Shown piece after piece: positions 1 to 7,900 of a stretch of 11,338 nt of DNA. Made by a program: the position numbers and the translations under genes. Within the stretch, counting starts at the first letter, position 1, and each line of letters opens with the position of its first letter. The DNA comes from Acidobacteriaceae bacterium (GTDB taxonomy: Bacteria > Acidobacteriota > Terriglobia > Terriglobales > Acidobacteriaceae). The DNA lies in the NCBI GenBank assembly GCA_003166055.1, contig PMWR01000446.1:8710-20047 (forward strand). Reading direction: 5' to 3'. The notes below the pieces were generated by a model. The model worked only from the letters and a program-made list of their open reading frames with translations, was not told where the DNA came from and did no database searches.

Positions 1-134
1 TCGCCCTGAAAATACTTTTCGCCCAGGTAGCGCAGCAGACGCGACAGGCGTGGAGACCGTGACAGCGCCTCCGCAACCGTAACGAGTTCCTCGCGTTCCG
101 CCTCCTGGGAAGGCGAAACCTGGTCTTTCAGCAT
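1..134 (-). CDS. N-terminus of an acidobacterial-type regulatory/signalling protein (partial)
   Basis: Only the first 44 codons lie in the window; the gene continues past the left edge. The start is the ATG at 134-132. It is preceded on the minus strand by GGAG (144-141) with a 6-base spacer, so the start is well supported, although the frame stays open upstream without a stop nearby. The peptide begins MLKDQVSPSQEAEREELV and contains RSPRLSRLLRYLGEKYFQG. That second stretch resembles the N-terminus of a large acidobacterial group in which an 'RLSRFLRF/YLGEKYF'-type helix precedes an EYxIAxEaxGR segment and then variable TPR or sensor parts. This resemblance is from memory of the family; the diagnostic downstream region is outside the window. 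No signal peptide or membrane segment is visible, so a cytoplasmic protein is likely. It is divergent from the receptor gene and shares a 636-bp upstream region with it. The function cannot be assigned. Confidence 0.6.
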   Translation of the reverse strand, partial: MLKDQVSPSQEAEREELVTVAEALSRSPRLSRLLRYLGEKYFQG

Positions 135-255
135 TTTCCGCTCCGGCCGGCAGAGATAGTCCCTGCTGAGCCTGATGATAGTGGCCCCTTGTACGCAATT
201 GCAACCTAATCTGCATCGCTTGCGGAACAATGCAGCCATCTCGATGAGAATCAAT

Positions 256-309
256 AACGTACATGTCCGTACATTGTTCATGAAACGTTGCTGTACGAGA
301 CCGTACAAG
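256..309. promoter_or_regulatory. Two tandem GTAC-N6-GTAC dyads, probable operator cluster
   Basis: Four GTAC cores lie at 259-262, 269-272, 293-296 and 303-306. They form two pairs with cores exactly 10 bp apart in each pair, about one helical turn. The right pair lies in a perfect inverted repeat, TGTACG-AGAC-CGTACA (292-307). The left pair forms the imperfect dyad AACGTAC-N6-GTACATT (256-275). The 16-base units starting at 259 and 293 match at 12 positions and share the spacer end CC before the second core. The palindrome TTCATGAA (277-284) lies between the pairs. This geometry fits two binding sites for a dimeric regulator. The regulator is not identifiable from the sequence. The sites lie about 125-175 bp upstream of the minus-strand gene and about 460 bp upstream of the receptor start. 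Confidence 0.5.
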
Positions 310-679
310 ATTAACCTTTCGCATCGTTCTCGCCCCAACATAAGGTTTCGCAGTCGGTTGTCGAGCCTGCTTCGAGCGCGCGAACCCTGTTGGGATGTTT
401 TTGGGTGGCGGCTGAGGATCGGGATCGGATCACACGGGGTGCTGAACTGGCGGCGAAGACAGGCGCCGGCAACGGGATGGTGAAGCGAGATTGAGGTGTG
501 GGAGTGGATTGGGGAGAGACAGCCACCGACTATGAATTTGATCCACGATGAAATCGTTTACGGAGATTGCCCTTTCTCTCTCACGCGGTTTCCAAAGCCA
601 ATTGGAACAGAAGTGCTTCAACTCACCGCTTCACAGTGAGGGAGAGAGCAAGCGTGGACCGGATTTGCCCGCAGGACAC

Positions 680-700
680 AATGCCAGAGCGGGCATTTTT
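680..700 (+). terminator. Terminator-like hairpin with T tract in receptor leader
   Basis: AATGCC (680-685) pairs with GGCATT (692-697) across a 6-base loop, and the right arm runs directly into a run of five T (696-700). The stem is short, with only three G-C pairs, so termination would be weak or conditional. If transcription of the receptor starts upstream, this hairpin lies inside the 5' leader, about 70 bases before the start codon, and could act as an attenuator. It could also be a chance structure. Confidence 0.3.
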
Positions 701-756
701 CAGGCCCAGGCAAAGAATCGATTTAGTCATTGAGCCGGATACGAAGGCTCTCAAAA

Positions 757-773
757 TTTGGAGGCATGCTTTG
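757..773 (+). promoter_or_regulatory. Ribosome-binding site that decides the receptor start (TTG)
   Basis: TTTGGAGGC (757-765) contains a full GGAGG (760-764), followed by six bases and an in-frame TTG at 771-773. The next gene has the identical nine-base block TTTGGAGGC (4898-4906), also with six bases between GGAGG and its ATG at 4912. The parallel argues that translation of the receptor begins at TTG 771. The in-frame ATGs at 567, 681, 783 and 801 lack an equally good site. Confidence 0.6.
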
Positions 774-3700
774 TCGAAGTCAATGATCCAACCTCTCCGC
801 ATGGGGTTTGCACAATCGCGGACGCAGAAGCGAATCTGGTGCTCCATCCTTTGCATCGCGATGTTACTGCTGGTCTCCACTGCCTGGGCGCAAAACACCG
901 CATCGATCTCCGGCACGGTTCGCGATACGACCGACGCACTTGTTCCCGGCGCCAAGGTGACGCTGATCAATGAAGCGAGCAAGGCGACCCGGGACACGAC
1001 CAGCAATGGCGAGGGATTCTTCAACTTTCTTGCCGTGCAGCCGGCCACCTACACGATTCGTGTACAGAGAGCGGGCTTTGAAACCTGGAAAGTGACGGGA
1101 GTTGAAGTCCATCCGGGGGATAGCCTGACCGTGCCCAAAATCAATCTCAAGGTCGGCGCCATCGCGGAATCGGTGACAGTGACAGCCGAGGTTGCGGGCG
1201 TCACCCTGGATTCGCCCGAACACAGCACGATGATCACCTCCGCGGATATTGCGCGCCTTTCAACCACCGGCCGCGATGCGCTGGAACTGGTGAGCATGCT
1301 GCCCGGCTTCACTCTCAATGCGGGTACCGGGCTGAACAACCAGGGGGCCGACTACAACACCACCAGCTTCAACTCTGGCAACCTGGGCAGTTACGGGGCC
1401 AACGGCTCCGCTCCCCAGTCGGGCCAGGTCAACGTGGTGTCCGATGGTGCGCAGGTTACCGATCCCGGCGATATGGGAGCGACAACGGCGAATATCAACA
1501 TGGACCAGGTGCAGGAGATCAAGGTGCAAACCTCCAACTTCGGCGCCGACGAGGCCAAGGGGCCCATCGTCATCAACGCGGTTGGCAAGTCAGGCGGCGC
1601 GGTCTATCACGGGGGGCTCTACATGTACGCCCGCGACCACATCTTCAACTCCAACGACTGGCTGTCGAACAACTCCGGCGTCACCAAGGCACCCGCGAAA
1701 TACTACTATCCCGGCGCCACCATCGGCGGTCCGGTCATGATCCCGGGCACTCATTTCAATGAGAGCAAGAGGCTCACCTTCTGGGCCGGGTTTGAGTACT
1801 ACGACCAGTTGAACAACACCAACGGAACCTATGGCGGCCCGACCTACGCGTTTATTCCGACCGCATCGATGCTGGGGGGCAATTTTTCCGAGACTTCGCT
1901 CGCTTCGGCATTCAATGTGAACGCCGCCGATCTGGCCGCAGGTTGCCCCGAAGACTACAGCCAGTCGTCTGCCTTTTCCAATATCGGCGGCGACTGCTTC
2001 TCTCCCTCAAACGGGACCCTCGACCAGAACGGCGCGCCGGTGAACGGGGGCATGCTGAATACCATCAACCCGGCGATGGCCAGCTTCACCAAGCTCTACC
2101 CGAAACCCAACATCACGCCGCAGCCGGAAAACGGGTACGCATCTTCGGGATACAACTGGGCGAAGAATGTGATGGCCACAAACAACGGATTCCAGCTTCA
2201 CGGACGCGTGGATGAGAATGTGTCGGACACGCTGAAGATCTACGCAACCTACAACTGGGAGAAGATCAACACCCAGCAGCCTCTCAATAACATCTACTAC
2301 AACCCGCCCAACACCATACCCTATCCCACGCCTTTGGATTCATACGGGGATTCGAATTATGCGTCGCTCAACCTGACCAAGACCCTGGGGAACTCGATTA
2401 CCAACGAGGTTGTTCTGGCGGGTCTCTACTTCGATGAGCCCCAGCAGTTTCAGGATCGCGCCGCCACGCTGGACACCGGCACGCCGTGGGCCGCTGCGGG
2501 CTATTCGGGAGGAGCGTTGAAGAACGGAATCAACCAACTGCCGCGCATTTACTCATGGGAGGGGATCGGCGTTCCCAACTTTTCCTTTGGTTATGTGCCT
2601 GCTAACAGCGAATACCTCAGAAAGTCTTCCTGGAATGTGACTGACAACCTCACCAAGGTCTATCGCACGCACACCATCAAGGCGGGCGTCTACGCAGAGC
2701 AGGCCAGAAACAACAATGTCCCGCTCGGAAGCCAGGCGAACGGAAATATCCTCTTCGATCGCTACGAAGGGTGCATTCCAAATCAGACAACGCCCAGCTA
2801 TAGCACGAATCCAACAACCGGGGACGTCACGCTTGCAAATCCCAGCGCCTCCGGCATGGGAAACACCGTGGCCAACTTCCTGATCGGCTGCACAGGCGGT
2901 TATACCCAAGCTAACTCGAATCCGCCTACCGACTTGTATTTCAACACCCTTGAATTTTATGCAACGGACGAGTGGAAAGTGAATTCGAAGCTGACGCTCA
3001 CATTCGGCATCCGGCTTTCCCATCTTCCACCGTGGTCCGATGCGCATGGTGTTGGCGCCGCAGTCTGGGATCCGACGAAATACAATCCGATTGCGCCCGG
3101 CACGTTCGACACAAACATGACACAAAGCGCCACCACCTGGCCCGGCATCTCCTGGCATGCGCTGAATTCAAGCATTCCAGTGGCCGGCTGGGCCTCGCGC
3201 CCGCTGTTCTATCAACCGCGCGCAGGCATTGCGTATGACATGTACGGGAACGGAAAGAGCGTCTTTCGCGGCGGCTTCGGCGTATATCGTTCGCGAGACT
3301 CCGCTAACATAACAGGCGCCGCGATTCAGACGGCCACCAACCTGATCAACTACACCATCAACACCAGCTTTGCCGATAGTTGCACGCTCGACCAGTTGTT
3401 CAATCCGGCTCCGGTTTCAACACCGCTGAGCAATTACCCGCTCAGTTCAAAAGTCGTTGCATGCGGATACTACACCGGGTCGTATTCCGGGACCGCGGCT
3501 ACCGGAACCTACACTGGATCGCCGGCCTTTGACGCGACGCCCGGGGTGTTCACGAGCACCGGCGCGGTAGGCAGCATCGCCGCCGACAACCCGCATGACA
3601 GCGAGCAGCCGGTCACCTACAACTACAATTTCACGCTCGATCAGCAGTTGGGGCACAGCATCATGTTTGAACTTGCCTATGTGGGCAATGAAAGCACCAA

Positions 3701-4769
3701 ACTCTCTACGTTGGGCAATCTGCAAAACCAGAACGTGATCCCGCTGGGAGCGTTCTTCAAACCCGATCCGCTGACCGGCGCAACCAATCCGACGTACAAC
3801 ATTCCCAACAGCATTGTGAACGACTACCGGCCCTATCCCAACTATCAGCAGGTGGATGTTCCCGCCCACACGAACTGGTCCAACTACAACGCGATGCAGG
3901 TTTCGTTGAACAAGCAGCGCGGGTCTCTGGTGTTCGGCGTCAACTACACCTGGTCAAAGGCGATGGGGGTGCGCGGCAACTACGACACGGGTAATATCGG
4001 CGACCCCGTGAATCCTCATCACGATTACGGCATTGTCTCCTTTGACCGCCCGCAAGTGATCAACTTCAGCTACTCCTACCAGGAGGGAACAAAGTTTCAC
4101 GGTAATCGGGAACTGGGATGGTTCCTGAATGGCTGGGAGGGTTCCGGCATCACCACCATTACCAGCGGCCCGGATCTGGCCATTGTCAATGGGAGCACAA
4201 ACTTCGGATTCTCCGCGGGCGCCAGCTATCTGGTGGCTCAAGGATCGACCACAGCCGTCAGCATCCCAGTCGGGGCGCAGGAGTGGCTGGGCAGCTCCGA
4301 TTACACGCTTCAGCCGACGGTCACGTGCAATCCGAAGGCAAATCTCCACTCGCAGGTCCTGTCCGGTAACACGGCGTCCAGGCAATATGTGAATGGCAGT
4401 TGCTTTGCAATTCCGGCACCGGGAACGCAGGGTTGGTGGAACCTGCCGGACGTGCACGGTCCGGCGTACTTCAAGTCCGATCTTTCCATCTACAAGGACA
4501 TTCAGATAAACGATCGGCAGAACCTTCAGTTGCGCGCTTCCGGCTTCAATTTCCTCAACCATCCAATCCCGTCGTTCAACAACAACAACCTGGTAGCGCT
4601 GGATCTTACCTATGAGGATCCGGCATGCACTGTGAGCACGGGCGCGGGTTGCTTTTACTCGGAGCAGGCAGCCCTGGCTGGCATGAAGCTGGAGAACGCG
4701 GGTTTCGGGTTCACGCCGTATAAAGCCGGGGTGCGCATAGTTGAATTCGGCGTCAAGTACAACTTCTAA
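771..4769 (+). CDS. Oar-like TonB-dependent outer-membrane receptor with carboxypeptidase-regulatory-like domain
   Basis: Predicted outer-membrane beta-barrel protein of 1332 residues, long for the family; the substrate is unknown. The TTG start is chosen from GGAGG six bases upstream. Upstream ATGs in the same frame (567, 681) would place a long non-signal-like leader before the signal peptide; ATG 783 is the main alternative. Residues about 23-40 form the hydrophobic signal core ending STAWA, with cleavage before Q41. Residues about 44-138 match a carboxypeptidase-D regulatory-like fold (SISGTVRDTTDALVPGAKVT, then GEGFFNF and YTIRV). From about 144 a plug-like domain follows (RDALELVSMLPGF). 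The remainder is a long barrel ending GVKYNF; the terminal Phe is the usual barrel-assembly signal. Near the C-terminus, DLSIYKDI and LRASGFNFLNHP match the segment typical of acidobacterial Oar-like proteins. The ten cysteines of the mature part fall into five consecutive close pairs (residues 392/409, 668/707, 871/898, 1186/1211, 1286/1294). No clear TonB box was recognised. Confidence 0.88.
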   Translation: MSKSMIQPLRMGFAQSRTQKRIWCSILCIAMLLLVSTAWAQNTASISGTVRDTTDALVPGAKVTLINEASKATRDTTSNGEGFFNFLAVQPATYTIRVQRAGFETWKVTGVEVHPGDSLTVPKINLKVGAIAESVTVTAEVAGVTLDSPEHSTMITSADIARLSTTGRDALELVSMLPGFTLNAGTGLNNQGADYNTTSFNSGNLGSYGANGSAPQSGQVNVVSDGAQVTDPGDMGATTANINMDQVQEIKVQTSNFGADEAKGPIVINAVGKSGGAVYHGGLYMYARDHIFNSNDWLSNNSGVTKAPAKYYYPGATIGGPVMIPGTHFNESKRLTFWAGFEYYDQLNNTNGTYGGPTYAFIPTASMLGGNFSETSLASAFNVNAADLAAGCPEDYSQSSAFSNIGGDCFSPSNGTLDQNGAPVNGGMLNTINPAMASFTKLYPKPNITPQPENGYASSGYNWAKNVMATNNGFQLHGRVDENVSDTLKIYATYNWEKINTQQPLNNIYYNPPNTIPYPTPLDSYGDSNYASLNLTKTLGNSITNEVVLAGLYFDEPQQFQDRAATLDTGTPWAAAGYSGGALKNGINQLPRIYSWEGIGVPNFSFGYVPANSEYLRKSSWNVTDNLTKVYRTHTIKAGVYAEQARNNNVPLGSQANGNILFDRYEGCIPNQTTPSYSTNPTTGDVTLANPSASGMGNTVANFLIGCTGGYTQANSNPPTDLYFNTLEFYATDEWKVNSKLTLTFGIRLSHLPPWSDAHGVGAAVWDPTKYNPIAPGTFDTNMTQSATTWPGISWHALNSSIPVAGWASRPLFYQPRAGIAYDMYGNGKSVFRGGFGVYRSRDSANITGAAIQTATNLINYTINTSFADSCTLDQLFNPAPVSTPLSNYPLSSKVVACGYYTGSYSGTAATGTYTGSPAFDATPGVFTSTGAVGSIAADNPHDSEQPVTYNYNFTLDQQLGHSIMFELAYVGNESTKLSTLGNLQNQNVIPLGAFFKPDPLTGATNPTYNIPNSIVNDYRPYPNYQQVDVPAHTNWSNYNAMQVSLNKQRGSLVFGVNYTWSKAMGVRGNYDTGNIGDPVNPHHDYGIVSFDRPQVINFSYSYQEGTKFHGNRELGWFLNGWEGSGITTITSGPDLAIVNGSTNFGFSAGASYLVAQGSTTAVSIPVGAQEWLGSSDYTLQPTVTCNPKANLHSQVLSGNTASRQYVNGSCFAIPAPGTQGWWNLPDVHGPAYFKSDLSIYKDIQINDRQNLQLRASGFNFLNHPIPSFNNNNLVALDLTYEDPACTVSTGAGCFYSEQAALAGMKLENAGFGFTPYKAGVRIVEFGVKYNF

Positions 4770-4911
4770 GTAGCAGGGATGGGTATCGATACGGTTCCCC
4801 TCCCGCGTGCTGAATGAAGGCCGGGTTGTGGCGACGGCGCAGGTGAATCCGAGAGACGGAACAGGAAACTAAGCAGCATGCGGCAAACCGCAGTGATTTT
4901 GGAGGCTTGAA
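4770..4911 (+). other. 142-bp gap between receptor and NHL/Ig gene, with palindrome and leader hairpin
   Basis: The gap holds a perfect 10-base palindrome, GTATCGATAC (4783-4792), flanked by GGGA (4776-4779) and TCCC (4796-4799). This could fold as an interrupted hairpin just after the receptor stop, but no T run follows, so it is not a standard terminator. A second small hairpin, TGCGG-CAAA-CCGCA (4879-4892), sits eight bases before the ribosome-binding GGAGG (4901-4905) of the next gene. No strong promoter was seen. Read-through from the receptor gene is plausible but not shown. Confidence 0.4.
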
Positions 4912-7900
4912 ATGTTGAGGATTGATTGGATGAACGGTTGGACCCGGCGCATCGAATGGCTGACGATGCTTGCCGCGCTGCTCCTGGTGGCGTCCCCGGC
5001 AATGTTCGCGGCCAGTTCTTCCGTGCCGGGGACCGTGGTTTCCACCGTAAGCACCGTCTCCGCGACGGGACTGGCGGGCGACGAGTCCAACGTGGTTCTG
5101 GATTCCTGCGGGAATATCTACGCGATCCAGCAATACGGCGGAGAGGTGGATGAGATTCCCGCTGGAGGCGGAGCAATTACGGTTGTCCTGGCCGCGGGGG
5201 GCGCAAATTACGATATTGCGCCGCTGTCGATCGACGCTGCGAAAGCCAACTTGTATATTCTCCAGGGTACGACCGGAAGTCTGTATAAGATTCCGATTAC
5301 GAATTGCGTACCGCAACCGGCGTCCAAGGTCACAGTTAGCAACGTCGTCGGCAATCTTGGTGCGCTCAGTTATTACTGGAACGGTTCTGCCGTGGCGACG
5401 GATTCAGCGGGCGATGTGTTCATTGGAACCAACGTTGCGTGCTGTGCGCCGGTGGACGAACTGGTCGAGGAGTACGGTTCGACCGGTTACACGACTGGCA
5501 CAACCCTGCTGGGTGGAGTCACTTCGCTGGCCAACCCCATCACTTCGATTGCAGTCGACTCCAGCAACAATATTTACTACGTTTCCGGCGGTGCACTCTA
5601 TGAGTTGCCCGTCACCACTCCGGCCACGACATCGACCCAGGCCGTATATGGCGCTACCCCGATTGCCTATGGCTCGGGATACACGACGGTGGTCGGTGTG
5701 AGCCTCGACAGTGCAGGCAATCTGTTCGTCGTTGACAGCGGCAGTTCCACCATCTTCGAGATTCCGTTTGAGACAAGTGGCAGCACCTCTGCCTTGAATC
5801 CGAACGATCAATACATTGTGGCGACCGGATCGGCTCTCACCCTTGCCAACGCCGTCGCGCCCGACCCGTCGGGAAATCTCTTCTACGGAAACAACACCTC
5901 TTCGGTTTTTGAAGTGACCCGCAACAACGCCAATTTTGGCTCGCAAGCCGTGTCCAGCAGCGGAAATGTGACCTTGAACGTGGTCTTCAATGCAGCGGTA
6001 ACGCCAACATCGATCGCAATCGTTCCCCCTGGTGGGGACTTTTTGTCGGCAAGCGGCGGCACCTGCGCTGCCAAGACAGCGCAAGCGGCTGGGAGCACCT
6101 GCACTGTGACGGCAAGTTTTTCGCCTCAGACTGCCGGACTTGGCAAAGGCGCCCTGGTGCTGTCGGATTCAGCGGGCACCCTGGCTACAGCGAATCTCTA
6201 CGGCGTAGGACTGGGCGCGGGGGTGACGATTGACCCCGGCACACCCACCGCGACCGGAAGCGGAATTGTCACGCCAACAGCGGTGGACCTGGATGCCCTC
6301 GGCAACCTGTATGTCGCCGATAGCAGCAACGGAACGGTTTGGGAGATTCCGGCGGGTAGCGTCACGCCGGCTGCCATCGCAACTGGTTTCAATTCCCCGG
6401 CGGGCGTAGCTGTGAATGGCGCAAGCGACGTGTATGTCGCCGATACCAAAAACAACCAGATTGTAGAAATTCCCGTGGTCAACGGAGCACTGAGCGCCGC
6501 AGCGCAAATCACGCTGGTTTCAAGCACCGCGAGTATCGCCGGCGCCACTTTGAAGAATCCTACGGGCTTGGCCGTCGATGCGCAGGGCAACCTCTACATT
6601 GCCGACACCGGGAACAACAGGATTGTCTTCCTGCCGCAAAGCGGTGGCTGGGAGTTGAGCCAGGCCTCCACGCTTGGATCGGGCTTCAATGGTCCGCTGG
6701 CCATCACCGTCACAGCCTCGGGGCTCATCTATGTTGCGGACTCAGGCGATGGCAAGGTTTACAGCATTTCCTATCCCAGCGCGGCCGCCCCAATGACCCT
6801 GGCGGCAACGGGCTTCAACAGTCCATCGGCGCTCAGAACCGACGCAGCGGGAGATCTGTATGTCGTCGACGAGGGCAACACAAAAGTCGTGCGCATTCCC
6901 AATATTGCCGGAACCCTGGCAACCAGTAGCTCTGCTGAAGTCAGCTTCGGCATCGCCAACCCCGACGGTCTGGCAATCGATCCTTCCGGCAATCTGTATA
7001 TCAGCAATCTCAACGACGCGAGCGGTCCGGTTTATGTGGTCAATCGAACCAGTCCAACGCTTTCGTTTGGGAACATCAATCCTCTAAGCTCCAGCAATCC
7101 AACTTCGGTCCAGGTGGAGAGTGCCGGCAATCAGACATTGAAATTGGGTTCACCGTATTATCAGGCCACCGGAAGCACCAATGCATTTGTGCTGGACACT
7201 TCAGAGGCCAATGCCTGCGCCGCTTCGGACTCTCTTGCCGTTGGCGCGAATTGCACCGTGGAGGCTACCTTCACGCCGCCTGGCTCCGGCACCTTCAACG
7301 AAACGCTTGCGCTCGCAAGCAATGCGGCTGGCGCACCGCAAATCAATTTGACCGGCGTCGGCGTAGCCACGCAAGCCACAACCACCACCCTGACAGTCAC
7401 TGCGCCGACTGGCACTCCTTATTATGGGCAGGCGATCGACCTGAGCGCGTCGGTAACCTCAAGCGCGGGCTCTCCCACCGGTACTGTCGCTCTCCTGGTG
7501 GATAATGCTCAAGTCGCCACCAGCACGCTCAGCAACGGAACAGCGACATTCGCACTGAACAATGGCCTTTCCGGTGGCACCCACACATTCCAGGCGGTGT
7601 ATTCCGGCTCTCAAACCGTAACGACCATTTACGCCAGCAGCGAATCGGCGGTCGATACCGTCATCGTCAGCGCCGTCGCCACAACTACAACGACCTCGTT
7701 CACGACGCTCGATATCAACCCACCGAGCCAGCCCGCCGGCACAGCGCTGGCCCTCACCGCAACCGTCGCTTCAACGTTCGCCGGGATTCCAACCGGAACG
7801 GTAACCTTCAACATCACCGACTCCGGCGGCCAGACCATCGCTCCGCAAACGGTGCTGTTGGCGGCGGCCAGCGGCGGCGTCTTCCAGGCCACGTACTCCT

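Larger units (their letters stand above)
135..770. other. Divergent intergenic region, 636 bp, no convincing gene
   Basis: This region separates the minus-strand gene starting at 134 from the receptor starting at 771. Short open frames cross it on both strands, but none shows a ribosome-binding site, a recognisable domain or a plausible protein-like composition. It holds the GTAC dyad cluster (256-309) and a terminator-like hairpin (680-700), both listed separately. A further isolated GTAC lies at 191-194. There is also a weak possible pairing between the pyrimidine stretch 571-584 (CCTTTCTCTCTCAC) and the purine stretch near 636-648 (GTGAGGGAGAGAG). I could not identify a confident -35/-10 pair. 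TTGGGG (509-514) with TATGAA (531-536) at 16 bp is a weak candidate for the receptor. Confidence 0.55.

Noticed and set aside
175..483. Plus-strand open frame of 102 codons in the divergent intergenic region
   Set aside because: No ribosome-binding site, an Arg-rich low-complexity product with no recognisable domain, and it runs straight through the GTAC dyad cluster. It is most likely a chance frame.
567..770. N-terminal extension of the receptor frame to ATG 567
   Set aside because: It would put 68 polar residues before the signal peptide and crosses the terminator-like hairpin. It has no good ribosome-binding site compared with TTG 771.
6301..7020. NHL repeats as possible DNA tandem repeats
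   Set aside because: The similarity is at protein level only (YVAD-type motifs about 40-54 residues apart); the nucleotide sequences have diverged, so there is no DNA repeat array.
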